From assembly GCA_013372555.1 (NCBI GenBank), contig JAAPAX010000007.1, forward strand, positions 186,001-250,000: a stretch of 64,000 nucleotides of DNA. Direction: 5' to 3'. Of this stretch, positions 44,065-55,858 are shown piece by piece. Positions within the stretch are counted from its first letter, which is position 1. Each line of letters opens with the position of its first letter. The position numbers and the translations under genes are program-made. The notes beneath the pieces were generated by a model that worked only from the letters and a program-made list of their open reading frames with translations, made no database searches and was not told the DNA's origin. The stretch comes from Elsinoe arachidis. Its lineage: Eukaryota; Ascomycota; Dothideomycetes; Myriangiales; Elsinoaceae.

Positions 44065-44477
44065 TATGGCTGTTCAACCTGCGGCGACTTGCACTGACTG
44101 GCTCAAATTATGGTGGTCAACAGATCTTACATTTGAATGGATGCGGAGGAATGTGTAGGCAAAGTGCAGCCTGGCTATCAGTAAAGGATGAACCAGAAAT
44201 CTGGTTAGAGATGATCGACATGGAGGCCTGAAACCAATTCTATATGAAGACTCCGCCAGCTATGCTATGATTTGCCTGCTTCAATTCATGTCTTCATAAA
44301 TGCTTTGAAAGCAATAAACCCCTGCTCCGGCTTTCTCGCGGCACTGTTATGTCTGATCTCACCAATCGTTCCCCCACAATCGATTCACTGTGCTCCAGGA
44401 TGCTGCTCCGACTTCCTTCCTACCATACTTCTGCCTCTCTACTGCATCGGCTAGAGACCTGGAAGCTGCATCCTCCA
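44065..44477. other. Spacer between GH72-like gene and AT-hook gene
   Basis: Promoter side of the GH72-like gene, possibly containing a missed first exon, and the 3' flank of the next leftward gene. Nothing else supported. Confidence 0.4.
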
Positions 44478-45791
44478 CTAGACCTTGACGGGCTTCCCCT
44501 TGCTATCCAGCATCTCGAACTTTGGGTTCTTGACGATCCCCATGGCGGCACGAACTCTGTTGGACTTGACCTTCGGAACTGAGACTGGCTCTGGTGTCCC
44601 TATCTTGCTGGTGGGTTGCTGATCTGTGCGAGCAGAGACGTCCTTCTTTGGCCGGCCTCTGCCGCGCGGAGCGGTGTTGACGACGATGGTGTCGCCAGGA
44701 ACAGAAGTGGCGCGAGGGGTGCGACCACTGCTCAAAGCGGTCAGGGTCTTGAGGTTGTATGTCCCGTGGCCCTAGTGAGAAGTCAGCATGGTTCGCCTGG
44801 TAGTATGATACTGGAGACTCACCATCGTGTCGCGCCTCGGACGGTCTTCTCTTTCGAGATCAACATCGACGACATCGATTTTCTTAGAGCTGACGTCGTC
44901 TGATTGCCCACCCATGGGCATAGTCTTCTTTCTGTTAAAGTGAGCTCCGCGGCGCTTCTTCCTTCCCCTTGTCTTCTTGACGACCATGTCCTGCTTGCCA
45001 TCAATTACCGCAAACTTGACGCTCTTGTTTGGCGTGCTTTGATTGCTGCGAGGGTTCTTCTTGGCACTGCACCTTTCGAAATGAAGCTGTAGATTCGCAA
45101 AGTATGCTTGATCTTCGAGTGACAAGTGTTGACCTTGAGCAACAGCGTTGGAGAGACGCGTCAGATCTTCGTCGAGAAGGCCAGCCCCACCGTCTTCCAC
45201 TCGTTCGTAGTCCGTGAAAGCAACTCCGTCCTTATCAACCTTGGGATCTTGAGCTGAGGAGCTGTACTCTGCGGCATCTTCGAATCCGATCTCGCTAGAG
45301 TGTGTTAGCTCAGGCAAATGGCCGGTCGACCGAGGTTGCTCCTTTGTAATGGATTGCAGAGCGCTGGATGCCAGCGCAACTGGGTTCCTGGACGAACGAG
45401 TGGGTGTGAGCAGGGAATCTGGCAGTTGCGAGTCCATGTTGACGTCTCCAACGACCGGATACCCGGAGGGTCGCTGCCAAGACGACGGGAATGGCTGGTA
45501 GGTATCCATCATGTTGGCGACTTGAGCCTGGGTATACAGCTCGTCTCCATCTGCACCAATAGTCTCCATGGCATTACCGTTTCGGTCGTACTGCTGATGT
45601 CCTTCTTCAATGCCAGCTGCACCATCAGAGGAGCGGTTTGGTTTACGGTTGTTCTGCTGCTGACGGTTGGACTGCATCCCGAACAAGGTCCGCCTAGGCA
45701 GAAGCGGCTGATATTGGATCGGTTCAAGCAGTGTATTGTTGGGTGCAGATTGACTGATGCCGCTCAACAAGCTATCGTGGGCCAAGGCCAT
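44478..45791 (-). CDS. AT-hook-containing nuclear protein, unknown function
   Basis: 420 residues, two exons (45791-44823, 44771-44478). No enzymatic domain. A Gln/Asn-rich segment (SNRQQQNNRKPNRSS) lies near residue 40. A basic cluster KKTRGRKKRRG is at about 272-282. A canonical AT-hook core PRGRGRPKK is at about 358-366, which binds the minor groove of AT-rich DNA. An acidic helix with DEDLTRLSNAVAQGQHLSLEDQAYFANLQ may be a protein-interaction region. The C-terminal KVKSNRVRAAMGIVKNPKFEML looks structured. I do not recognise the family. The start is the first ATG in frame (MALAHDSLLSG); the frame continues upstream without an ATG, so a further exon is possible. Confidence 0.7.
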
Positions 45792-46332
45792 CTTCGCAAA
45801 CGAGAACCTCTCAGATCGTTCGGGGAAAGAGGTATGGAATGGTGAGGAGGAAGTCGATTGCTTTGACGGAGATTGGTCGTGTCGTCGAGTTGAGATCAAA
45901 TGGGCAACCTGTATTGCATGTGAATGACTATCATGTCATCTTCCAGTGAAGGCTCCAAAGGTACTGGCTGAAGCTGAAGTGATAGTGGAGCCTCGACGAG
46001 ATGGTTGACAAAGATTGTGGGTTAAGGCAGTTGAGGCAGAGACGAAGGCAGATCTGAAGCGAGAGAAGTGGTCTCTCATGGACGGGCTCCTTTATGTGCA
46101 AAAATCTAAACGGCGTTATTGCTTTCGGCAATGTTGAGTGAATGACAGTGGTCGTATTATTGAGGATTATTGTTCGTTCGTCAGGGGAGGACGACTATTG
46201 TTGATGGTAGGATCCATTGTAATATCACAAGCGAGGCTAGCACCTCGACCTCATGTTGATGATTCACATTCCCCGGTGAGCTCATCTAGACCGTGCTATT
46301 TTACATGGTCACGTTTGTGTGCTGGATAACTT
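45792..46332. other. Intergenic spacer
   Basis: Promoter side of the AT-hook gene and 3' flank of the 144-residue gene. No gene seen. Confidence 0.4.
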
Positions 46333-46767
46333 CTACAAGCCCCTGGTCTCACGACCAACGTTTCCTCCATAGTCCTCAACACCCGGAATACCCTCAACCT
46401 CTGCACCGTCTTTGGCATATCTCTCCAAGTCACTCTCCTTTTGCCTGCTGTGCTTATCGTACCGATCGTGACCCTTGCTGAGCGGATCGTTGGCACCGAA
46501 ATGCAGTCGCTTGCTCTCGATTTGTGCAGGTAGCTGATCGCCAGTGCCAGTCATGACTTCGCCAGTGGCTCCGATGTCCTTGTTTGCTCTGGGCATATCG
46601 GCCTGGTTGGTGGCAGCTTGAGCGAGTGAAGAGCCACCCTCATTGTCTGTGGCGATTTGGTCCGGACGTGGGACAGAGGGAATGGTCCTTTGCTGGCCGG
46701 CGTCATTTGGGATCTTGGTGCCGGTCGCGGCCATGTCGGAGAGGTCACCGCCTTGATGGGGATCCAT
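46333..46767 (-). CDS. Small hydrophilic protein, unknown function
   Basis: 144 residues, single exon, no Cys, almost no hydrophobic segment, rich in Gly, Asp, Gln and Lys. The N-terminal half is Ala/Thr/Gln/Asn-rich. The C-terminal half has KRLHFGANDPLSKGHDRYDK and GIPGVEDYGGNVG. Composition is like hydrophilins or stress-related disordered proteins, but no named motif is seen. It begins at an ATG with a clean upstream sequence. Coding status rests on open length, composition and a stop-free hydrophilic frame; transcripts are needed to be sure. Confidence 0.55.
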   Translation of the reverse strand: MDPHQGGDLSDMAATGTKIPNDAGQQRTIPSVPRPDQIATDNEGGSSLAQAATNQADMPRANKDIGATGEVMTGTGDQLPAQIESKRLHFGANDPLSKGHDRYDKHSRQKESDLERYAKDGAEVEGIPGVEDYGGNVGRETRGL

Positions 46768-47376
46768 TGTGCTTGATTTGGTTGTTCGTTATGGTGAAAA
46801 TCGGTGGAGACGTCTTACTTGCTCGCTCTGGGGAGACGTAGTCTTGAATGTAGTGCAAGGAAACAGTATACTACCAGAGAGGGAGATCTGTCAGTTCTGT
46901 CGTGCTCTTTTGTGCTTCTCCCTCCGAGCAAAGACAACAGCTCTCATCTCGACGTCACACGACATCATCAGGGGTAAGGCCATGCGCAGAGTCGCGCCGA
47001 ACTATTGATCGGCAATCGATCTCATCTTATACTTCCCATCTCCGTCATGACCACGCAGCTGCATCGGTCTTTCAACAAAGACCTGGACGAGAGAAATTCT
47101 CTCGCAGTGTCAAGTAGATGGTGTGGCAGTGGAAAGTGCCGCGTCTGACTAAGCTTGTGCTGTGGCTCACATCATCCACTGTATTTTCAATTGGCGGAGA
47201 GACAGATCATCGTTCATTCTATGCGTGCTACTGATTCATTTGGATCAAACCGCCAGTATTCTCGCCATACCCGATACAGTCAAAGTCTTATGTTCTTTAC
47301 CGATGCTATAAACTGCCCGCACTCCGGACCGCTGCTCCCTCGAACCGCATGCCGATCATAACACTGCGCCAGCACC
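46768..47376. other. Intergenic spacer
   Basis: Promoter of the 144-residue gene (an ATACTACCAG string at 46868-46877) and 3' flank of the first Hsp70-like gene. No gene supported. Confidence 0.4.
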
Positions 47377-49255
47377 TCACTCAAATTTGGCCTCGACATT
47401 GCCGTATGCTACACCCTCCAGACGATAGTCGAAGTGGATGCGGCCAGATCTAACGAACATTCCATATTGGTATTTGACCTGGTGCCGGTGACCGCTGGCT
47501 GTGTTCTTAGTGGACCAGAACCGACGAGCGATGCCCCCAAGATTCATCGTGACGGCACACAAAGGCGAGATGTTCGTGGCAGAGCCTCCGATGAACTGCT
47601 GCGGAGCAACATCATCATCGCAAGAGAACAGTTGGGTTATATGAGAGCCGGCTTTGGCACTTGTGGTCGTGCTGACGTTGATCAGCACGGGGTGGTCAGA
47701 CAATACTGTGTCCCCTTTCTTGACTAGCCACGTCATCTGCTCCCGGGCTCGGTAGATCTTGTCGAAGTCGTCGTAATAGCGGGATTCCGTGGGGTGCTTG
47801 CCCGGGACAAAGGTATCGTGGAGGCGTAGGCCGTAATGGCGGCGAGCCTTTCGACTTGTGACCATGTCTTCTTTGGCAAGGCCACGTAAAACAGCACCAC
47901 GGACTACAGCAGTCCATGCAGACGATGGCTGTATGACGACTAGGTTCCTGTTGTTGATGGCATGCAACTGGTGTTGTTGTAGTGCAGGCTGTCGACCTGT
48001 GCTAGTAGCAGCAGGTGCGGCGCCGAAAGACTCTTTGATCTTGTTTGCCAAATAGCGAGACTGGCCGAAGCCGCCGACCAGGATGATGCCTTTCGCAGGC
48101 TTTCCAGCTTTGGCGGCACGTGTGACTTGATCGTTGATAAGTGCCAGGACGTCACGCACGATGGGCCGGAAGATGGAAGTGATTTCCGACGACTTCAAGC
48201 TCAGGAATCCACAATCGATGCCCTTCTCTTCGCTGTCCGCTACTCCAGGGAATGGTACGCTGAACTCTTTGTCTTCAAGGTCGCCGCTTGGTTCAAAATT
48301 GCGCTTCACATACTGCTCAAAGTAATCTAGAGCAGTCGCCCAGCACTTTGGTCGGCTAGTGGTGATGTAATCGAGGAGCTGTGGGCCAAGTCGTCTCTTG
48401 AGGTGATCCTGGAAACCATAGTTGAGAAACGCTCCGCCACAAAGCCCACCCGTACCTGGTACGACTTCGCGAAAGAGGAGCGGGGTGGTAGATTGAATCT
48501 CATAAGTGATGAGATCTACAGTGCCGCCGCCAGCATCGCAAACCACGTAAACATCGCCAGCATGGATGTCTTCTTGCTTCAACGCTGAGAGAGCGTGAAC
48601 AGCAGCCGCTTCTGGTTCGGTGATCAATTGGAGCTTTCCTCGAAGGCCGGCCAGTGTTGCGGCACTGGTAGTTGCATGCTTGGCCGCATCGGTCCAGACT
48701 GCCGGCACTGTGAGGACAAATTCCATCGGAGTGGACGATAGCATGCTTTCGCTGAACTTGCTCGCCATGTCGGCTTTCGCAAACTCCAAGACCTTTGCCA
48801 AGTAGTCTGCCACAGCTTGCACGGGAGTCTTGTTGTTCTTCGTCAATGCTGACAGAAGTTCATGCTTGTCGACAAAAGAGGGGAACTTCTGACGAGGGTC
48901 GAGTAGAAGCTTGACACATCGAAGTGGCTCATCGGTAGGATCCATTTGATATCCCCACTTCGTGACAGACCCATTGACACCGTATAGCAGCTGTGTCGGA
49001 ACCTTGTCCGAAGTGAGTGCGCGACTGGCGGGCCATCTATGCAGACATTAGCTCACTTCAAAGGTGACGATGGACGACACTCACGCCTTGATCACATGGA
49101 TGTTTTCTGGATCATCGCTGCTGCCTCCGTAGACGTAGGCTACGCTGTGAGATGGTCAACCATATGCTGGTCAGTTCACATCGGTGGAGCACATACCCGG
49201 AGAAGGTGGTGCCCAGGTCTATACCGACCACAATCTTGTCTGAAGTGCCTGCCAT
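47377..49255 (-). CDS. Hsp70-like (HSPA12-type) ATPase, copy 1
   Basis: 592 residues, three exons (49255-49197, 49144-49085, 49036-47377). Actin/Hsp70 ATPase fold: phosphate-1 loop VVGIDLGTTFSG, phosphate-2 VCDAGGGTVDLITYE, adenosine motif ILVGGFGQSRYLANKI, and connecting LTVPAVWTDAAK and LITEPEAAAVHAL. The C-terminus lacks a canonical substrate-binding domain lid and EEVD. Instead a beta-rich region ends in FDYRLEGVAYGNVEAKFE. This is the layout of the fungal Hsp70-like family related to animal HSPA12, whose clients are unknown. The start MAGTSDKIVVG is chosen; another in-frame ATG lies 15 codons upstream (49300). Intron positions and the 60-base second exon match copy 2. Confidence 0.88.
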
Positions 49256-49763
49256 ACTGGCGTTGACAGTTGTAGTCAGCGTATCTCGAGATCGAGGCAT
49301 TGGTGAATATGAGTGAGGTGAACCCTTCGAGAGTGAATACAGTTCTGAGGCGTAAGGTAATTGCGAAGGAAGTAAAACAAGCGGGATGACGAAGATTTTG
49401 GTGAGTGCAGGTACGTTCACGACAGCACGTGGGGTCTGTGCGCTTCAGAAGTGAACCCACTTTGCCTTCCTCGTCCAGGCACTACTTCTTTCTGTCTGTT
49501 TCAGATTCCGTGAGGAGATTCACCTCTGATACAATTTAGTCGACATTTGGCATGACGGCACTACGAGACGGCCTTGCAGGGTTCCCAGTCAGCTTGCAGT
49601 CGTCCTCAACATTCAGCGCATAAGATACCGTATTATAGAGACTGTCGACCGCCAGGACAGCTATTCGTGGCGGGCACGAATCAGCCGGCTTGAGATCATC
49701 TCGCCACCGATGTGCGCGGTACGTTTCCTGTGACACATCCGGCTCGATTCTAACAAAGACAGG
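49256..49763. promoter_or_regulatory. Divergent promoter, Hsp70-like copy 1 / orphan
   Basis: 508 bases between divergent starts. No obvious heat-shock element array (repeated nGAAn) is seen. No gene supported. Confidence 0.35.
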
Positions 49764-50952
49764 ATGCGCTTGGTCGACTCTCGTATGGCTTTGCCGAATC
49801 CACGTCGGCGTGCACAACGCCTGGAGAACTATCTCGTCAGAGCAGCAGGCGAGGCCGAGGAGCTTCGTTCAGAACTTCATGCCGCTCATGAGACAAACCA
49901 TGAGCTGCGAGCCGCGAGGCAGACGGCGATTGATGAGCTTGCAGGCCTCAAAGAGCAGGTCATCGAATTAAAGCAGATCATCTCCTCAGCCACTGGCAAT
50001 GATACATGTCTGGCGGATGACGTGGTCGCTGCTGATTTTCAGGATCTCTTCCACGCACTTCGTACCTGGGCTGCCACAACGATCAAGGGCATCAAGCTCG
50101 GTATTTGCACCCTTGACCTCATCATTACACTCAACTGATTACTTCCAGATGAGGCGAAAAGTCCTTTACCGTCCATTGAATGGATCCGCGAACTGATGCC
50201 ATTCTACGATGAGACCGAACTCTACCCTTACGGACCCCGAGCATACATGATGAACTTCCTCATCGCGCTGGTCGCCGACTATATCAACCTGAAGTCGGAC
50301 AAGCTAGAATTCCTCGATATCAAATCCGATGAGCCCGCGGCTCTTCTACTTCGCGGGCTCAGTGGTGTACCTGGTATGCTGATAGTACGCGAACATCCGC
50401 GCCGTAATTGACGCTTTCAGACTATCCCGACTTCGTTGCCTGGAAGCGCTGGCTCCGCAGCACGAAAGACATACTATTACATACCGATGTAACCATCCTC
50501 GACAAGGTCAAGTCAGTCATCGTCGACGAAGGCATCATTACCGTCAGCAAAGACTGGTTCGGTGTCCTTGGCCTGAAGCTAACCGACGGGTCGTTGGCGG
50601 AGCTCTCCAAAGTTCTTCACAAAGCAGCCGACTTCATGATTACTATCGCCTTTCATCCCGCAGAGTATGACATGCAAATGCCAAAGGCATATTCCACCAT
50701 CAGGCATACTTTCCATGCGTTTAGCCCCACCAAGCACGAGGATATGGACGGGAATGACGAGTCAGAAGAATCGCAGCTGCTGCTAGCTGGTGTCATCTTT
50801 CCAGCATTGGTGAAGTTGAGGACGGAGAAAGGAGAGAAGGTTTCTATCCTGACGATCACGCTACAGAGGCTCTCAACTGACCACATTCTCAGATCGAACC
50901 GGTGTTGGTGACGAAGGCAAAGACGCTCGCCTGGCCGAGATCTGGAGCATGA
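49764..50952 (+). CDS. Coiled-coil orphan between two Hsp70-like genes
   Basis: 346 residues, four exons (49764-50100, 50149-50373, 50421-50839, 50893-50952). All GT-AG with phases closing. Residues ~10-75 form a charged coiled coil (QRLENYLVRAAGEAEELRSEL, then helical RQTAIDELAGLKEQVIELKQ). A globular part follows with AADFQDLFHALRTWA, IEWIRELMPFYDE, RAYMMNFLIALVADYINLK, DYPDFVAWKRWLRSTKD, LKLTDGSLAELSKVLHKAADF and the C-terminus VLVTKAKTLAWPRSGA. No signal peptide or membrane helix. I do not recognise a family. It is transcribed towards Hsp70-like copy 2 (convergent) and away from copy 1. Position suggests, but does not prove, a functional link with them. Confidence 0.75.
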
Positions 50953-51396
50953 AGGCGATCGCGAGCTCGGGACACAGGACATCAGATAGGAAGAAGACTT
51001 GGTGGAACTGATGCAAGAACGCAAGACTGTGAACGTTGGAGGCATGTCATCATAACGGCATGCTGGCGAGCGTAGCTCTACGTGGCACACATGGACTTTT
51101 AAGGAAGCGCAATCACTCAGTCTTGACACCTATCTATTCATGTACTGTGATCGTGATGGTCCATTTCGAAGCGAATATATGCTGTCGCACGCTGGATGTT
51201 GATGAGTTGCTGCGAAAGCCAATCCATTTGAGGCAGGCATCTACCATACTGGCTCAGACCAGTCACTTCGAAGCCCTTCTCTGATCTCACTAACTTCCCA
51301 TCACACCTCGTCATCACGTCCTACCACTAACACTCTCGTGAACACACGTCTTGCCTGTATGCCCGCTGCTTCCTCTCTTCCTGCTGACATGGTACG
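50953..51396. other. Convergent spacer orphan / Hsp70-like copy 2
   Basis: 444 bases of 3' flank for both genes. Nothing else supported. Confidence 0.45.
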
Positions 51397-53276
51397 CTAG
51401 TCGAAGCGAGCCTGCACCGATCCATAGACCTTGCCGTCGACGCGGAAGTCGAAGCGGAGGTTGCCAGAGTCCAGGAAGAGGCCGACATTGTAGCTGAGTT
51501 TGTAGTACTGCACACCACGGGAGTTGACCTTCTGCTGGAAGCAATGACGTGGGACAGGAGTTAGATCAACGGTCAGCGAGACCAGGTGAAGACCATCGTT
51601 ATCGCTGCTGTACTCCATAGGAGCCTCATTCGTGGAGCAGGTACGGAGCGTGACGGTATGGCTGACCGGAATCTTAGCTTTGACGAGCTTGAAGCGCATG
51701 AGACGGGGAGCATTTGCCTCCACAGACTGGCCCTTTCGGACGACCCATCCCATCTGGTTGTAGGCCATGTACTTTTCCTCGAATTCGCACCAAAATTTGT
51801 ACTTGAGGGAATGCTTGCCGTCGATATACTCGCGGTAGCATCTGATGCCGTAATGAGACCTGGTCATACGGCTCGTGACATGAATAGCACCGGACACACC
51901 CGAAATAGCTGCGCCACGTTCGACGGCTGTCCAGGCATTGGCTGGCTTGAGGACGGAAGGTACATGAGGTCCTGGAGTGGCTCCGCCACTCTGCCCAGCG
52001 ACGAAGTGATCGTGGAGTCGCTTGTATACGTAGCGGGAGTCGCCCACCCCGCCGACAAGGAGAATGCTGCTGACATGGAGTCCGAGCTTCTGGACAGCCC
52101 GGAGCTGGTTGCTGATGAGACTGATGGTGGACTGGATAGTCGGCTCAAAGATGGCAGCAATGTCGGACTTCTGCAGAGAAAGGATGCCGAATGGTACGGT
52201 CCTCACGGCGTCATGAGGCAACCCGGCAAAGATCACTTCGACTTGCTCCAGCTCATGGGTGGCGTTGCCGTCTTGAGCTGGCATGAAGGTGCGCTTGGTG
52301 ACGGTCTCCCAGTGGCTCAAAGCACGCGACCAAGCCTTGGGGTACTTGTCGACGAGGAGACCGAACTTGATCGGGCCGACCTTGGACTTGACCAACTCGA
52401 TGAAAGCCTGATCAATGAAGACGCCTCCAGCGAGAGTGCCTTCGCCGGGAACAAGTTCGCGGAAGCGCAAAGGTCGGAGACTGGTGACTTCATAGGTGAT
52501 CAAGTCGATTGTCCCACCACCAACATCGCAAACGACATAGACATCTCCGATACGAACGTCTTCCTCCTGCATGCTGGTGAGAGTCTCAACAGCCGCCGCT
52601 TCAGGTTCGCTGACGAGGGTGATGCGCTCCATGCCGGCATTGTGAGCTGCAGCGATGGTTGTCTGCTTCGCAGCTTCGCTCCAGACTGCAGGGACTGAGA
52701 GGATGTAGTCGATAGGCGTGGACGCCAGAAGTGTACGCTTGTACCTGACCGTCAACTCCTCGTTGGCAATCCCAACAAGACGACGAAGGTAGTCCGCAGT
52801 CGCATCGGCCGCTGTTTTGCCCTGGGCCCTGAGTTTGGCAAGCATTGTGGTCTCACCAGCCCAGACCGGCAGATCCTTGCCTGGCTCCAGCAGGAGCTTG
52901 AAACAGCGGATTGGGTCCTCCAAATTACTGATCTCGTAGCCGACCCTGGTAGTTTTGTGGCCAGCAGATTTGACTGTGTCGTAAAGGACAGTCGTCGGCA
53001 CTTGTTCAGAAAGCCCAATTTCGCTCCCGGGAAATCTGGTACCGTCAGCGTGATCTTGATTTCTCGAATATCCTAGCAGGCTTACGATTTGACGATGTGG
53101 ATTCTTTCTGGATCCTTACCAGAAGGCCCATAGACAATGGCGATCCTGAGAGCATTAGTGATATTGTGGTAGTGCACGGTTTTCCATGCTCACCCTGAGT
53201 GCGTAGTGCCAAAGTCGATCGCGACAATGATGCGATTATCGCTGGTAGGCATTGTACGAATCGGTAGAGATGCCAT
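51397..53276 (-). CDS. Hsp70-like (HSPA12-type) ATPase, copy 2
   Basis: 593 residues, three exons (53276-53194, 53145-53086, 53035-51397). Motifs parallel copy 1: IVAIDFGTTHSG, GIAIVYGPSGKDPERIHIVK, LSVPAVWSEAAKQ, LVSEPEAAAVETL, VCDVGGGTIDLITYE, LVGGVGDSRYVYKRL, SRMTRSHYGIRCY and the end FRVDGKVYGSVQARFD. Exon 2 is exactly 60 bases and splits codons at the same phase as copy 1, so the two are paralogues from a duplication. The proteins have diverged in the middle and C-terminal parts, so the event is old. Likely cytosolic ATPase; client or function unknown. The ATG is the first in good context; an in-frame extension upstream lacks support. Confidence 0.88.
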
Positions 53277-54846
53277 GATGTGGCACGATGTGATGTGATC
53301 GCGTGTGATTTTGGTAAAGTGGAAAGTAAAATGAAGCCGAAGAATTTGCAGAGCTGGTGATGGCTCTGCTCTCGCCACTTAGCCTTGCTTTCGTAATCAC
53401 GTCTCCTACGATTCGTTCACATGTCAAACACTTTGGAATACATCACTGGGTTCCTTCACGTCGGTGTCGAGCTCATCGTCATCTCATCGTGTCGTAGTAC
53501 GATGCCGGCGAACGGGTGCCGGTAGGATGTTGAACTTCAGAACGACAAGATCCTATCGGTCGGCCATCTCGAACATCTCTGTTATGCATCTGGAATTCGA
53601 CGATTGTCTTGGAAGTAAGTCCCGACGTTGTGGACCGCCTTTCAGAAGGGTGGCGCGACCCTGCAAACAAAGTCGATGTCAAGGGCGCAATTGTCTTCGA
53701 ATGTTCGTTGCGAGCAGGACCTATCAACAGACCTGACACAGGACCTTTTCACCTGCGATTTTGGGAACAAAGCTTGTCGGACAACCAGCACGAATCGGAG
53801 CATACTTCAGGATTGCCAGATGAGGACGACAGTCACCTTTATGCTTGGCCCGCTGCCTCGGCGTCACATTTCCCGGTGGTGGAATGAGTGTGTCATACAC
53901 CCAGACCATTCTCATGCTGCAATAGCGTGACCCACTTGGCAAATTGCCACCGTCGTGGAGGGTGCCCGTCGTACCTTGGCGCATCGTTATACGAGCGAAG
54001 CAAACTCGCTTGACATACTTGTCTGTGCTTCTCGACGATCTCGATATGCGATAGCTTGAGATGGGCATGGCCGACAGTCTTTCCGGTATGAGTCTGACAA
54101 CCCAGGTCTGCCATAACAAGGTTAGCGAGATCACTGCGCAGCAAACCGTATGAGCAATGGTAAGCGTCCTCTGGCTGGCTCCGCTTCACGCCTCAAACAC
54201 AGCCTACCACGTTCGCAGCACTTTCCTTGACACCTACCGTGCATGCGGGGTACCTCACCTGTCCTCGGGTGTAATATCGAAACATTAAGCAGGTGTTGGA
54301 TGCAGTCCTACCGTCGTTGAAATAAGCGTTGAGCCCTTCGTACGGTGAGCCAATCACAGATCACTCGTTGCGAGGCTGCATCTGACCACCCAATCATATG
54401 ACGTGTGATTACCCGCGCTTCTCCCTCGTTTCATGTCGCACCATCAACTCGCATTACTCGTATCCCCACGCTCGGAATCAGCCCTTGACCATTGGCTTAG
54501 TGATTAAGCACCCTGTCATCGTTCCAGCGCTTGTGCTGTCGATCGTAGACCATGCAAAGACGGTGCCTGGTTGTGCTGCATCACCTGCCTCTTGGACTTC
54601 GCCGCCCCTGGCGGTCCTTTGCAATATCCCGGCATACTCGATAATTTGAAAAGTCTCTTTGATGGATGGTATGATGATCATCATGGTCATGTTCCTCGTT
54701 TTCAACTTCCATTGCGTTCCGTGTGGTGTGAAAGTCTCGGTGATTTAGGCTTCAGCAAGATATAAGTACCACCCCCATGCCCTACTGCAAGCCATCACCA
54801 AAGATCTCTTAACCCTCTTCTGCCCTACTCTTCTTCGAAATAAGCA
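53277..54846. other. Long spacer before the peroxygenase
   Basis: 1570 bases. Frames of up to 136 codons occur on both strands but overlap each other, lack motifs, and could not be joined to a sensible spliced gene. The right end holds the peroxygenase promoter with a TATA box. Confidence 0.4.
54759..54765 (+). promoter_or_regulatory. TATA box of the peroxygenase gene
   Basis: ATATAAG, about 82 bases upstream of the ATG at 54847, in a typical position for a strongly regulated secreted-protein gene. Confidence 0.5.
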
Positions 54847-55858
54847 ATGCCTTCTACCGCTGCTCTCGCCCTGGTCTTGGCGCTGGGCTCGTCCCAAGCC
54901 TTGGCTCAGACGACTTCGTTCTTCGAATGGCACCCTCAGCGGCCAGGCGAAGTCAGGTATGCTTCATCCCTTCGCGCCCTGAACATGAAATAACATTCCG
55001 CCAGAGGACCTTGTCCAATGCTTAATACGCTTGCCAACCACAATTTCCTGCCCCGTGATGGTCGCAACATCACCCGACAGAACGCCTACTTCGCTCTGTC
55101 GACCGCCCTCAACTTTGAGAATGAGTTGACCGACATAATGTTCGACCAGGCCATCATCGCCAATCCAGAGCCTAACGCGACCTTCTTTACCTTGTACGTT
55201 GTCGGCGGTCTCTGCATTCTTCGCCACCCCTCCTCCGAAGACAGGGCCCATTCATCCTCCGCAATTCAAATACAACTAACATCCTTTTCTAGGGAGATGC
55301 TCCAGCCTCACAACCTTCTCGAGCACGATGCTTCACTCTCGCGTCGTGATGCCTACTTCGGTAACAACTTCAAGTTCGACGCAGGGGTCTACCGCCAGAC
55401 CAAGCGCTACTTCACCAAGCCAGTCCTGGACCGCTTCCAGCTGGCCAATGCCCGCATGTCTCGCATGCTGGATTCCAAGGCTTTCAACCCGACCTACACT
55501 TTCACCAACGTGACCGAGGGCTTCAGTGTTGGAGAGCTGCTCGCTCCTGTGGTTGCTTTTGGCGACAAGAAGGCTGTCACTACACCCAGAAACCTGGTCA
55601 ACTTCTTCTTTGGTAAGTGTTCCAATATGTGCATTCAATGAGAGGCAGAGCTAATCATGTGCAGAGAATGAGAAGCTTCCTCTCGAGCTGGGTTGGAGCA
55701 GAGTCAAGGAGTCTGTTGGCCTGCCTGACATTAGATTCCTCATGATGGCTTTGACCGAAGCCGCCAATCTGATTCAGTCTGCCCCCAATGCTCCTGCCGA
55801 AATAAAGGCGATGCCAAAATTTGTCAAGAGGAACCCTCACTTCGGCATCATCGAGTAG
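54847..55858 (+). CDS. Secreted heme-thiolate peroxygenase (chloroperoxidase/UPO family)
   Basis: 270 residues, four exons (54847-54956, 55005-55193, 55293-55612, 55665-55858). N-terminal signal peptide (LALVLALGSSQALA, cut before QTTSF). The heme-thiolate motif PCP (RGPCPMLNTLANHNFLPRDG) puts the proximal cysteine at residue 40. The acid-base Glu lies in EHDASLSRRDAYFG, with Glu110-His111-Asp112. These define the heme-haloperoxidase family that uses H2O2 for halide oxidation or oxygen insertion (unspecific peroxygenases). The length fits short UPOs. Asn-x-Thr/Ser sites (NIT, NAT, NVT) suggest glycosylation. Extracellular oxidant, possibly acting on aromatics or lignin-like compounds; substrate unknown. 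Exon 1 encodes the signal peptide and the residues just before PCP. Confidence 0.95.

Noticed and set aside
53463..54189. Frames of 90-136 codons on both strands before the peroxygenase
   Set aside because: Mutually overlapping, no motifs, no workable splice model.
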